Origin: Adineta steineri
Taxonomy: Eukaryota; Rotifera; Eurotatoria; Adinetida; Adinetidae
DNA length: 64,000 bases
Reading direction: 5' to 3'
Assembly: GCA_905250115.1 (NCBI GenBank)
Contig: CAJNOI010000056.1
Span: forward strand, 328,099-392,098
Shown: one piece after another, positions 44,588 to 56,676 of the stretch
Layout of the letters: each line of letters opens with the position of its first letter
Position numbering within the stretch: the first letter of the stretch is position 1
The notes under the pieces: generated by a model
Told to the model about the DNA's origin: nothing
The model's database searches: none
Seen by the model: the letters and a program-made list of their open reading frames with translations, nothing else
Program-made: the position numbers and the translations under genes

Positions 44588-45520
44588 TTAAACTTGAATT
44601 ATAGGCTTTGGTTTTTCACCTTTATCAACACTTTGAATAAATTGAATGAGTCCAGGAAAATAATGTTCTTGATCATCCCACATAGAACAATGGCTACCAT
44701 TATGACAAATTAAAACTGAACCTTGTTTTACTTCTTTAGCCATCCATTTCATATGTTCAGGATCCATTGTATCAAATATTCCACCAATCATAAGTGTTGG
44801 TACTTGTATTTTTAATAAATCATCTTTTCTACTCCATTTTTCTAATAATCCCGATATTCCAAATTCTGATGGACCTTGCATTAATGTGTAAATATCATTA
44901 TTTATATGTGAAAAAGCAGTATTAATTATTTCAGGCCAAGGTTGTAATCGACAAACATGTTTACAATAAAAATTCGGCATTAATAATTCCATATATTTTG
45001 GATTTTGATAATCTTTATCAGCTTCGATCTTTCTAATATCTTTTAATATATCAGGATCCATTCCTTTAGATAAAACATTTTCAGCATATTTTCCATAATC
45101 TGGTGCATCACTCATCATATTACTAATAATTAAACCTTTTAAATTTTCTTGATATGCTAATGCATATTCCAATGCTAATATACCACCCCAACTATGTCCA
45201 AGTAAATAGAAATTATCTTTATTTAATCCGAGAGCTTTTCGAACTTGTTCAACTTCATCAACAAAATGTTCAATTGTCCATAAAGTAGAATCATTCGATT
45301 TATCACTAAAAAATGAATCAAGTTGATCATAATAATAGAATTCGATGTCAGCAGCAGGTAAAAAATTTTCGAAATTTTTAAAAAGTTCATGTGTACAACC
45401 TGGACCACCATGTAATAATAAAAGTTTAATAGTTGAATTGTTACCAATACGTTTTGTCCATACATTAAATTTTCCACTAGGAGTTTCAATGGGAATCATT
45501 TTTTCATTTGAATCAGCCAT
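44588..45520 (-). CDS. Proline iminopeptidase-like alpha/beta hydrolase (S33)
   Basis: Single exon, 310 aa. LLLLHGGPG (37-41) is the oxyanion block, YLLGHSWGGILALEYA holds nucleophile Ser110, GGIFDTMDPEHM the acidic residue and NGSHCSMWDD the catalytic His, giving a full triad. MQGPSEFGISG lies in the cap region. Peptidase family S33 releases N-terminal Pro or other residues from short peptides; related bacterial enzymes also act as amino-acid amidases. No signal peptide is seen, so a cytosolic role is likely. The wording is strikingly like Bacteroidetes-type proline iminopeptidases, and there are no introns, so bacterial origin is likely. Confidence 0.88.
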   Translation of the reverse strand: MADSNEKMIPIETPSGKFNVWTKRIGNNSTIKLLLLHGGPGCTHELFKNFENFLPAADIEFYYYDQLDSFFSDKSNDSTLWTIEHFVDEVEQVRKALGLNKDNFYLLGHSWGGILALEYALAYQENLKGLIISNMMSDAPDYGKYAENVLSKGMDPDILKDIRKIEADKDYQNPKYMELLMPNFYCKHVCRLQPWPEIINTAFSHINNDIYTLMQGPSEFGISGLLEKWSRKDDLLKIQVPTLMIGGIFDTMDPEHMKWMAKEVKQGSVLICHNGSHCSMWDDQEHYFPGLIQFIQSVDKGEKPKPIIQV

Positions 45521-46452
45521 TTTATAAAATTAGATAATAATCTAAATAAAATTAGAACGATATTCTTGACATAGCTGCGTTGGAAAAATGCTTTTCATAG
45601 ATAATTGAAATTTTGTAGGGAATAATCATTAAATAAAATGTATCTAATCCCAAATTTTTACTTTAATATTCAAAATCAACAAGATACATTAAGAGAAAAA
45701 CACGTGGAAATATAAGGAAAGTGACGAACGACCAAGTTACGTGTCATAATAAAATAAACAAGAAGATATATCTAGTTATTATTTACGAAAGAGAATAATC
45801 AGTTTGAAATGGTGTTATGGAAGGAATGAAAGAAAAGAAAAGAAAAAAAAGAAAAACTTAGTCAAATAAAAGTGAAAATCAAACTTGTAACACAGCGTTA
45901 ACCTCACTTACATTTATACATTTCTTTTCTAAAATATAGAAATACACTAGTTATTAGAGTTATAATAAATATCTTTTATTATTGTACGTTTATTTGTTTT
46001 TAGAAAGATACATTTTTTCACGAATTTCTTATAGAGACCTCCATAAAATAAACGTCTACGTTAAGGTAGATTGATAAGGAGTAAATAATACATTCTCATA
46101 AAAACGTGTAATAGATAAAGATATATAAATACACCGACAGAAAAAAAAATCTCACAAAGTAAGAGAACGTAAAAGTCATGCTTCATCACCTATGCACCTT
46201 TTTAATCTGAGTTATGACATAAAAACATAATATATGAAACAATGTTTTATTTTAATCATATTATTATTGAATTATTAAAACATCGACTTGTCTTTGAGGT
46301 AGATAATACAGTATCAGTAAAAAATTACATTATCAAGAAAAAATGAAGTATTTTCATTATAGTAAGTGATTTAGATATAGAAATTTCCACTATGAAATAG
46401 AAGAAAAAAATTAATATATTTATTTTTCATTTGATTTATTAAAAAGATGAAA
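45521..46452. other. AT-rich intergenic region
   Basis: Upstream of the hydrolase; nothing recognised beyond A-rich purine runs near 45840. Confidence 0.45.
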
Positions 46453-46678
46453 TCACTCTGAATGTGGTCACTTCCCTCCTTATCACATCACAATGGATAC
46501 GATAAGGTGCGATCATCAAAGGAAGCAGGCCGAACTCTCGAGAAAAGAGTAACCCCATCCTATTTCACGCTCAAGAAGAACCACTGCCACTCGTCATCGT
46601 GAGTTGTTTGGGTCTTCTTTGGCTATGGGTGTTTTGTCGATATGTACTACAGAAAATGATCCTGTGAAGTACAATCTT
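46453..46678 (-). ncRNA. U3 small nucleolar RNA (copy B)
   Basis: Reverse-strand copy, apparently identical to the gene at 23367-23592 over all 226 nt, with the same A'/A box block, GAGCGTGAA, TTGATGATCG and the CAGA variant where box D CUGA is expected. Similarity continues about 25 nt downstream (TTTCATCTTTTTAATAAATC) and about 120 nt upstream. Confidence 0.88.
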
Positions 46679-46796
46679 AATGTTTTACATATTTTAAAAC
46701 ACTTCTTATAGTCATCGATACAACAAATAATGCATAGTAAACATTTATTTTGCCATTCTCTCATATATATAGAAAAGAATAGAATGGAAGAGAAAA
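46679..46796 (-). promoter_or_regulatory. U3 gene upstream element (copy B)
   Basis: Shares with copy A the blocks ATGAGAGAATGG, AAATGTTTACTATGCATT, TTGTTGTAT, ATAAGAAGTGTTTTAAAATA and the distal CTCTTCCATTCTATTC. The flank has substitutions and small indels while the transcript has none. Confidence 0.5.
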
Positions 46797-47123
46797 AGTT
46801 TATTTGATATACAATAGTATAGGAATTAAATAAGACATCGAGAAGAACAACAAGATTAAAATATAGTGTCATTCTTACTCTTGAATTTTTTTTTTTGATT
46901 TAAAGATATGTTATTTTCATTTGAAAATACATTGAAATGAATTTTGTAAAATAAATTATTTTTGTGATGTCGTATTATTATTTATGCGTTATATTCCTAT
47001 GATAATATATTTTCAAAATTGACATAATTTATTCTATATATTGATGAATAAAGATTTGAAAATGTTTTTATAATTAAATTGATTTAAAAAAGTTGTTAGA
47101 AGAAAAAATCTAGTCATATTAGT

Positions 47124-49860
47124 CTAAACAGTTGTACTATCACTCGTCAAAGGATGTTGAGCAAGCCAACTTTGATCCGCTCTTCGATATAAATTCCGTT
47201 GAAGACAACGATGAATTACATCTTGTACAAGTGTAGAACGAGTTGGTGGAATACCAGATGGTGGTTGTGCAGTCCAGTACGGAGGTTTAACTCCATAAGT
47301 TAAAAAATATAGAATAGCACCTACTGACCATATATCAGCTTTTGTTGTGATAGGAGCTTCACCTGTTAAACATTCTGGTGCACTATAGGAAATAGCACCG
47401 ATCAATCTTTGATGTCTAGGATGTCTAAAAATAATAAGAACAATAAGAATAATAATTCTAAATGTAAGAATAGAAAACTTACGCTTGAAATTCTTTTTGT
47501 GCTAAACCAAAATCTACAATTTTCATAGTTGGACCAAAAAATACTAAATTAGATGGTTTCATATCACGATGAATCTAAAATAAAATTTTTGCAATAGTAT
47601 TAATTAATTTCAGTTACACACTTATTTTATCTTTTTTTATAAAGATAATCTTATAAAAAAATTATTAACAGGAAAAGAAAAACATATTATGAAATTGTTT
47701 TTGTGTCAATGAATAAAATCTCGACAATATTTAATTGACCTTATATTTAGTTATCTGTTGGAAAAGATTTAATTAATGTATTGATTAAATTTCAAGGGAC
47801 AACAAACTGATTTCTTGATTTCTCTGAATGTTTTTGATTTCTTTGATTTCTATCAGTAGAAATGATTAGAGATCCTCAGAAAGCAATAAAAACAACAAGA
47901 AATCATGTAAAACCTACAACAATATCTGAAAATGTCTGAACTAGAAAGAATTCTTTAGTTGACTTACGATACGATGTCGATGAAGTGCAAGAATAATTTC
48001 GACTAATTGAACCCATATATACTTTCGATCAGTCGATGAAATATAATCATAACCAGGTTTTCCTGAATCGACACGTATTTGATGAAGATATTGAGCTCTA
48101 TCTTTTAATGAATCATCACCCAATTCCATAGCCATGAAACCTAAACGTTGTTCTGGATCAAAATCAAAACCATACATAGTTACAGCAAAATTTGTTTCAT
48201 GACGCATTGCATATGCCATTCGAACTTCAGCTTCAAACGATTGTCCAATTTGAGCTGAATTTATATTACGTCCGCGACGATGAAAATCATATATTTTAAC
48301 AGCAGCATATTCACCTAAAAATACAAATTAATTCGTACAATCTATTTTCTATGACTTATTTCAATTAAATTCTAAGAAAAGATTAATTAATATTAGGTTT
48401 TTCGTTGACAAGAAAATTTAATGAGTATGAATGTTCATGAGATACTTCATCTGATTGAAATAAAAAGGTTTGAAGATTGTATCATTTTATGTGAGATAAA
48501 AGATTCAAAAACATGACATCATATGGGACAAATAATAACAATTCATTCTCTCGTATAATCGAAATAATTGATATTAGTATCATCAACTCCACATACTATC
48601 TTTGAAAATTTTTGTTATTTTATGATAGAACATTTTTTTTATACAAATAGATTTAATAATAAAGAATAGAATTAAAACTGAATCGAATCTTACATAATTT
48701 AAAAATATCAGTAAACTTAATTTGACTTCTAAATTGAAAGCTATTTTTAATTCTGTACTATGTACTGAATCACTTCCGGATTTTGTAGAATTTATGCAAG
48801 TCTTTGAAAATCTTACATTATATCATTAATTTTTATTGTATAGCGTTACTAACTTAGCTTTTTAACTTTAAATCAAACTAAAACAATCAAATCGAGAATA
48901 AACAGGAAACTTCAAAAATGATATAAGCTGTCGAGAAACCTTAAAAAAATCGTTCTATTGAAAATACAATTAAAAGAAACCATAGTTTTCAATCAGTTAT
49001 CTTAGACTGTGAAATAAAAAAAAAGTAAAACTAATATTTACCATTTGGTGTAACAGCTTCCCAAACAGATCCAAATTTTCCACTACCTTTTGGACCAAGT
49101 AATGTATATAATTCTTGGTCGATACGAAACGTTCGATTTCGTAACGGATTTTTCCGAGAAGGTACTGGATACATGAAAGCTAAATAAAACATATTTAATT
49201 AATTATTTTTTTAATACTTCATTATAGATTTAGAAAAATTAAAATAAAAGACACTTTCGACGTAATTTTCGAAAACAATCAAAGTAAAATCTTATCAATA
49301 TTCATTATATTTTATTTATCCAGATATATTTACTGATGGCATCGATACAATTATACATGAGCCAATTAATCTCCGATTAATATAAGTTGAAAAATGTCTC
49401 TGAAATATCGAAGCTCTTTGTATACTAATCAATAAAAATAATTCTATTATTTACTTCTACAAAAATTCATACTCTCAGTCTCAACATACAAACAATCTAG
49501 TATTTTATTTCCCTTGTATTGAAGAATACTTACGTTTATTTATGCTATTACAAAACTTTGTCTAATGTCAAATAATGTTATAGTTCAATTTTTGAAATAA
49601 AATGCCCATTAATTATTCTGAATAATAAGAGATAGTGAGTAAGGCAATGAAGACAAACGGAGACGCATGAAATCATAAAAATAATGAGAGACAGAAATCA
49701 ATTAGAAAATCATGATTTAGCAGAAAAATAATCAAAAAATCAGTGATCAGTTATACAATTATCGATTGAGTATATCATAATTGATCATCGATTTTCTAAC
49801 CATTTTCAAGATATTTTATGTAAACTTACATGTTTGTTGTGTTGTATATATACTAGTCAT
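47124..49860 (-). CDS. TTK/MPS1-like protein kinase
   Basis: Five exons, 49860-49830, 49179-49042, 48314-47968, 47574-47483 and 47424-47124, give 302 aa. The kinase domain fills nearly the whole protein. LGPKGSGKFGSVWEA is the Gly loop, YAAVKIYDF the Lys and FEAEVRMAYAM the Glu helix. IHRDMKPSNLVF is the catalytic loop, VDFGLAQ stands for DFG, and ISYSAPECL and ADIWSVGAILYFLTYGVKPPY complete the C-lobe. The last block and overall wording best match TTK (Mps1), the spindle-checkpoint kinase. The long N-terminal TPR and kinetochore-binding region of TTK is absent; only about 20 residues precede the kinase. It could instead be a lineage-specific kinase derived from the TTK group. Introns 2 and 3 are 727 and 393 nt, long for this window. 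Confidence 0.72.
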
Positions 49861-51229
49861 GCTTAATGTTAATTAACTTGGTAAAAATATTTCAATGTAA
49901 ATTACTAAAAGAAAGCAAAGTATCGTTGCGCTTCATTGGCACAGAATGTCATGAAATAGGCATGCATACATATGTCTCAGTCGATGAATCATATTTTTTC
50001 TTTTATTGAATATATTATATTTATGACTGAGTCATTTCCGACAAACATCATACTACCGTTGTGAGTAATACTCAATAATTTTAATGACGACTAATAAGAT
50101 AATTATCTACGAAAAAATTTCGTTTTATGTTTGATTTTGATGAGGAAGAGATAAAAACGTAATAACGAAATTTTATATCATCATAACTTCCTTTTTGGAA
50201 AGAAATAGATAAATTTTTTATGTATAAACCAATTAAAATTTTCGTTTCAGATAACTACGCATCTTCAAAGGTTAAATATAATTTGTTTTGTGTATCAAAT
50301 TTGACCAAGGATAATCGAGAATGAGAAATTGATTTTTATATTTTATATACTTTTGAATTCTTCAACGATTTTTCTATCATTTACTAGAATCAACTTTAAA
50401 TAACTTTGAATTGTAAAAATCAAAATATGTTCATGCTAAGTTTAAGACTGAAGAAAATAAAATATAAACAAATCAATATACTATTATCCTCTCATTATCT
50501 ATTTTCTGGCATTATGTTGTTCTAATAAAAACTAAATCTTGAAAAATCGAGTATAGTGAACTGGTTTTCACGGAGACTAACCGCAAGTCCTTGGAAAAAT
50601 TTTAAAATACACTTGTCACACAAAACGATTGAATATATTATTTTCTCCTTGAACGGTGTTTTTTTTTCGTTTTGTATATATATATGGAATTGTTCATGTG
50701 TCATATGTACAGCTGATAGAGGAAGAAAAAAAAATTTTACATGTGTTTTTTTCGATATATACAGAAGTTCTAATGAATTATATAAACGATACGAATGATT
50801 TTTTTTAATTTCTTGTTTTTGGTCGATTTTATGAAAATCAATAATAAAAGATCAGTTTATTTGAGTGAACTGAAATGGAGATAACTACATATATTTAATA
50901 TCCTACGTCTGTGTTATTCAAGGATTATACATCGATAAAATATAATTTAATATTGATACATGTATTTCATTCATGCATAAAATGAAAAGGCTGCATATTT
51001 TCTTTCTTCATGCCATAATCGACTAAAATATGAGTAAGTTAATGGTGAAAATTGATTTAAGGGTGTCTATTCCTTAGTCAACACTAATCGTATACTTATT
51101 ATTTCATAAAACGTCTAGTTATAATTAACGATGTAAATGCTAGTATATAATAAAAACTTTATTAGAAGAAGAAAAGAAACATGTTCGCAAAAACGAAAGC
51201 ATAAAATTGTTTATATGTCAATCAAATCT
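49861..51229. other. AT-rich intergenic region
   Basis: No supported gene; overlapping opposite-strand frames near 50522-50798 have no domain. Nothing else recognised. Confidence 0.5.
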
Positions 51230-51565
51230 CTAATATAAACTCCATTTCATAACTGTTGCGATCATCATCACACCTGATACCATGATCATACTGTACTTAG
51301 CTAATCTTGTTGCACCACATGTTGAATCAACATCACCAGCAGCACCGATTATTGGACAAGCACCAAGAAAATTTGTTGAACATGATGCTTGATTACATGT
51401 TACAGCACTGCAGACAATGCTTAAATCGAATGAATGAGTTGTTGAGCCACTATAAGTTGAAGCGCTACAGCCACTAGATGTACAACATTTACAAATGCAA
51501 CGAGTACTGGTTGCAAACTCAACGAAGAATACCACGAAGATACAAAGAACAAATAAGAATTTCAT
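51230..51565 (-). CDS. Small secreted Cys-rich protein, probably GPI-anchored
   Basis: Single exon, 111 aa. A signal peptide (MKFLFVLCIFVVFFVEFATS) is followed by a compact region with ten Cys, beginning CICKCCTSSGC and ending DVDSTCGATRL. A hydrophobic C-terminus (YSMIMVSGVMMIATVMKW) follows. Signal plus Cys-rich core plus hydrophobic tail suggests a GPI-linked surface protein of Ly6-like size, but spacing does not match a family I can name. Confidence 0.65.
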   Translation of the reverse strand: MKFLFVLCIFVVFFVEFATSTRCICKCCTSSGCSASTYSGSTTHSFDLSIVCSAVTCNQASCSTNFLGACPIIGAAGDVDSTCGATRLAKYSMIMVSGVMMIATVMKWSLY

Positions 51566-53167
51566 TATTTTTACTAGATTTCAGTAAAAAAAGATGTCAA
51601 ATGAATATTTTTTTTATAAAAGAGTGAATAATCAGTGTGATTAAATCAAACGATATATAGAGGGAGAGGCAAGAGAAAAATGTAATCAAATAAAGATTGT
51701 CGAAAAAACGAAAGAAGAAAAGGTTGTTTAGGACGAATAAAAAAGAAATACAGACGAATAAAGGATTATTAAGAGAAACGTATAATTTAATTCATATTCA
51801 ATCAAAGAAAAACGAACAACAAAAACTAAATAATGTCTTAAAGACGAAAGGAAAAGGTTATTTAGTTGATTATAAAAACATTATTGAGTTTTGACATTCT
51901 TAAAGGATTCAAAGAGATGAGTAACAAACTGCTGATGAGAAAGAAATGAAGAAAATATTAGAAGTAATACAATATGCTATTTTTTATTATCATTATTTTT
52001 TGATTATACTGATAAATGTGACATATGAAGGGATTTATTACTCATAAACAGTATTGCATAAGTTCTTATCGCATTCATTGCCATTCTACCTATTTTTTAT
52101 AATCCAATGCTCACAGATTGATTTTGTTTTAAAGACATACTGTCCGACTTTCATTCAGTATCAAATTCATTATTTTTAAAATTATAATGATGCTCCCATA
52201 ACAAACTATATTATTTCCAATCTAATACTTATAATANNNNNNNNNNNNNNNNNNNNNNNNNNNNNNNNNNNNNNNNNNNNNNNNNNNNNNNNNNNNNNNN
52301 NNNNNNNNNNNNNNNNNNNNNNNNNNNNNNNNNNNNCTCATACTTTTCAAAATTAGGTTGTAAGTTGAGTATGGGATGAGTATAGAATGACTTAAAAACG
52401 CAAAAAAAGCTCGGTCGTACTAGGAATAATGATGTAAAACTCAAATAAAATAGAGTATAGTGGCAAAACAAACTAAAATACTAATAAGAGTTTTTGGTAG
52501 GTATACAAGCAAGTCTATTTGCGCACATGTTGTATTCTTGAAGGACGTCATTTTCATCAAAATATAGAATTATATATTCTCTAGATCATAAGTATAGGGT
52601 TCAGAAATAGGAATTGATTCAGTCTATTGAACTTCCTTTATTAATAACATAGTAAAAACATCGAATCTTCAAGATAAATAATCATATATAATGAATGAAA
52701 AATAATTTGTTTATCCTACTTTTTTATTTTATCTAATTAAATAAATTAAAGAATATCAAAAATCAAAGCTTGGATATTTAAATTCTAGGAAGTCTCTCTT
52801 TAGTAGATCAATCGTTTCATAATTCCAAGAAATGGACATCTGAATTGTCTAACAATCGATATATATATACTTTTAATCTAGTCGTATTGGTGATAAATTT
52901 ATCTATATGTATATAATATGAGAGGATTCTTATTTCATAAATAATAACTATACTTATATAAAGAATTCAAATTGTGTAGAATATATATATAAATAATTCT
53001 TTTTTCTTTTATAATGAAAAAAAAAGTTTTTTAACTTCGAATAAAATTGATCTGATAAAGAGGATAGATAAAAATGTTATAGTTGTTTAGCATTAGAAAT
53101 ATTTTGTGGTAAATGAATATCTTCACTAAATATTGAATCATCAATTTTCGGCCAATGTTTTTGTTTA
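51566..53167. other. Intergenic region including assembly gap
   Basis: AT-rich, no gene. The frame reported across 52229-52471 contains the N run and is meaningless. Confidence 0.5.
52237..52336. other. Assembly gap (100 N)
   Basis: Exactly 100 N, the usual placeholder for a scaffold gap of unknown length. Adjacent sequence on both sides is AT-rich and non-coding. Confidence 0.99.
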
Positions 53168-56100
53168 TTAATTTGAGAATTTTTTAATAAAATCTTGTGA
53201 AGAAAGATTATATTGAAAATCATGTCCAATAGTAAATGAATGTGACGCATTTTTTCTTGCAATTGTAACAATAATTTGTCTATGCATCGATGGAATAACA
53301 TCAAATAATTGATGATTTGAATCTTTTCTTGACATAAATGCATTTTGTGATAAAGTACAACGAAAATGAAAATGAACATTTTTATTTAAATTTCGATTTT
53401 CCACAAGTAAAATAAGTCCATCCCAATATTTTTTTAATTCATAAATTTTTACACCATCATCACATTCAGTTTTTGTTTGATTTCCAATTGAAACTTGTTC
53501 ACCATAAAATATACAAAGTTTTATTAAAAATTCTCGTTGAACTCTCAATGGAATTTTAATACGTTCAAGATCAATTGAACGAGAACTATGTACAGCTAAA
53601 AAATTAAATTTATTTTATTTTATTCGATGCATTGATTCAAAATACTTACCAATATTAAATTCGGTATTATCCATTTGTTTATTAATTGGATTATATAATA
53701 ATGGTAAAATCATATAAGTTCCTGGTTGAAGATAACCATCTGTTGAAACAAATTTATGTTGACCACGTTGACTTAAAATAGGAATTGAATAAATTCTATA
53801 ATATTTATTTGTTTGTTCTTCAATATTAACAATTGCCACACAAAGACTAACTTCACTTCGTTGAATACGAAGATTTTTACTTATTTTTCTATGTAATGTT
53901 ATATCAAGTTCAGTAATAGTTTTAATTGTTAAATAATAACCTTGCATCATTCCATCTTCTGGATAAAAATTAGCTGAATCACGAACTTCATACCAATCTG
54001 ATCGTATTTTACATATATCAACACATTCAAAATATTTGACAAATGATTGAAATGGCATCCAAAATACTCCATCACGTTTACTTCGTTTTTCTTTTAATAA
54101 TTCTTTTCGTAAATCTAAATTTTGATTCCATAAAGATGAATCATCAGACCAATCACCTAAAAATAAAATAATATAGAAGTTAAAATTTAATATAAAAAAC
54201 AAACAAACAAACAAACCATTCCATCTATAAGTTCCACCCCATGGATTTCTTAATTTAATTAATTTATGTATTCCATCATTGGATTGTTTAACATCTTGTA
54301 ATGAATAAGCATGAATATTAAGTAAACCAACATTTTCAAATTCTTGTTTTGTTATTTGTTTATTACTACACATGGCACACATAAGAAATTTTTGTGAACG
54401 TGCATGAAATAATTTCATCCATAATTTATCATAATCAACATTTTTATCATCTGGATTATTTGTTCGACCAAGAATTAATGTTTCACATGGACAACCTGTC
54501 ACTGTTGCTAAACCTAAATTTAATATTATTTTTTAAATAAATTAAAATTAACAAATTAAAATTAACCTTCACAACAACGACCAGCAATAATTGCTTCATA
54601 ACTTCCATTTAATTTTGCTAAAGCTTTTTCAATTAATGGAACCCAAAGTTGTTTTCGATGTGTTTGAGAATAAGCTAATCTTTTACTTGGTGTACATGGA
54701 AGACGATCATCAACACTAACTTGTGTCCATTCACCATCTTAATTTTATATTAAAAAATATTCTTATTATGATTAAATAATTCTATTTTACCTTTACATAA
54801 ACGAACATAATAAAGACCTTGAGAATTATATTCTTTCGTAATAAGTACCTAATATAATAATATTAATTTAATAAGACAAAAAAAATAAATGGATGAATGA
54901 TAATTTACTCTCATTAAATATTCAGCTTCTTCAGCGAGAACACTTAAAGCAGTAATAAACCAACAATCACCTGAAAAGTGTCTATGAAAATATTTCAATT
55001 GAAATAGTTTTTTTTTAAACAAACCTAAAGCTCCTTGAACAACATCATTTGGTTTTGGATTTCTAAAAACAGTCCATTGATTAATTGAATTTTGATTCCA
55101 TTCTGATGGATTTATTTGATCAGGTCTTAACCATTGAATTTGATGATTTGAAGATAAATTTGTTTGTTGATCAGGTAAAAGTGCTAAAGTTGATTTTGAA
55201 AGTGAATGTCCATTAATATAAAGTGATTGAGATGTTGCTGGAAATGTTTCATCTTTAAATCTATTATGTGATAAAGATAAATTATTTAATAATTTTTCAA
55301 CATGTTGTAAAACAAGATATTCATCACATTGAAGTTTTTGTGTTATTAATACACTATGGCGATAAACATTTTCTTGTTCAATACTTTTTTTATTTTCTTC
55401 ACATGACACCAATGAATCACTAAAAGAAAAAAATGTGTTCGAGATTTATATAAAATTTCAAATTCTAAACTTTTCTATAGTTGATGAATTTGTTGGACGA
55501 TGAAATTTTGTTTTGATTTTCTCAATATGATTCATAATTATTTGATTTGATTCACAATTTGAATATAATTGAGAATTAGTTTGACATTTAACATTTTCAT
55601 TTGGATAAGATCTATTTATTGGATTTTCTTCGTATAGATGGAATTGATCTGTTATAGATGGATGATGATGATGTTGAGAAATAAATGAATATTCTTCTCT
55701 AAAAAATATTAACAAATTCTTTTTTAATATGAAAATATTAAACCTATATTTTTGTTCTTTCTATTTCTATTACGTTTGTCTCTGCTTGCCTCAAGCGTAT
55801 ATTATTACGAATAAATGAGGTGAACAACGACCATTTTACCTGTACATTATGTACATATAGTTTCACATCGATACCGCCTACATCAATAATTCCTCGCTTA
55901 AAGGCATATATGCGTCCATGTAAATGTAATAATGATCGATATGAAAAGAAGAAATAATAAAACAAAACTACGAAAGCATACACATTTAATAACACGACAA
56001 AATTCAATCATATTAAATATTTCATGTTTTTATTCACAATTTGCAATACTTTTACTTCCAATTTGAACATTTCTCTTAGATTCTAATCAATATTTAAAAA

Positions 56101-56442
56101 TGTTCTTATAACAAATTCTAAATATTGACTTAAGAAAAAAAAAACCTGACATTTTGATAAGAGAAAAAAAGAATTTTGTTTTGTTTCAATCACATATTTG
56201 ATTCGATATTCATATCAATATTGATTATTAGTCAAAAACTAAATGTTTTATACTGACGAATTCTATTGAATAAAAAAAAGCATGGTGACCTCTATGTGAT
56301 TTTTTATGTAAGATCTATTCATTCATTGTCATATGATTTGAATACATAATTATGAATGAGAAAAATGAATCGTAAATTACCTGATATGTTGAACATTTCG
56401 ATTGGATTTTTTTATTTGAAAAAGAGATTTAATCCTTTCCAT
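53168..56442 (-). CDS. Calpain-15-like (SOL) cysteine protease
   Basis: Nine frame-consistent exons: 56442-56381, 55698-55471, 55419-55025, 54970-54909, 54848-54791, 54737-54567, 54513-54217, 54156-53650 and 53595-53168, giving 735 aa. The first about 225 residues are Asn/Ser-rich and unmatched. The catalytic core has Cys in [15 protein letters not shown], His in [12 protein letters not shown] and Asn in [17 protein letters not shown], with [20 protein letters not shown] between. The C-terminal part ([53 protein letters not shown]) is the small-optic-lobes homology domain of calpain-15. N-terminal zinc fingers of animal CAPN15 are missing. Calpains are intracellular proteases, often Ca2+-dependent. 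The start was chosen because HI-R-EEYSF joins in phase. Confidence 0.86.
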
Positions 56443-56676
56443 TGATTCAATAGATGAAATTAACTGAAGAAGAAATTCTCAATTATAACATATGACGAAC
56501 ACTTTATTTTATTTCTTGTACTCTAAAACGTTTTTTTTTCTTTCTCTCCAATTCTTTTTTTTTTCGTTTCTTTTTTTTTTCGATAATCACTTGTTATAGT
56601 AAAATGATTCATATTTCAAATAAACATATTATTTTTATAAAAATACAAAAATTTGTTAAATAAATTTAATATTAAT

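Noticed and set aside
46594-46872. 92-codon frame on the minus strand
   Set aside because: Lies over the 5' half and promoter of U3 copy B. A similar frame (23169-23441) appears on the other strand at copy A, so it is an RNA-gene shadow.
52229-52471. 80-codon frame
   Set aside because: Translates through the run of N in the assembly gap.
55744-56007. 87-codon hydrophobic frame on the minus strand
   Set aside because: Sits wholly within the first intron of the calpain gene; no start context or domain.
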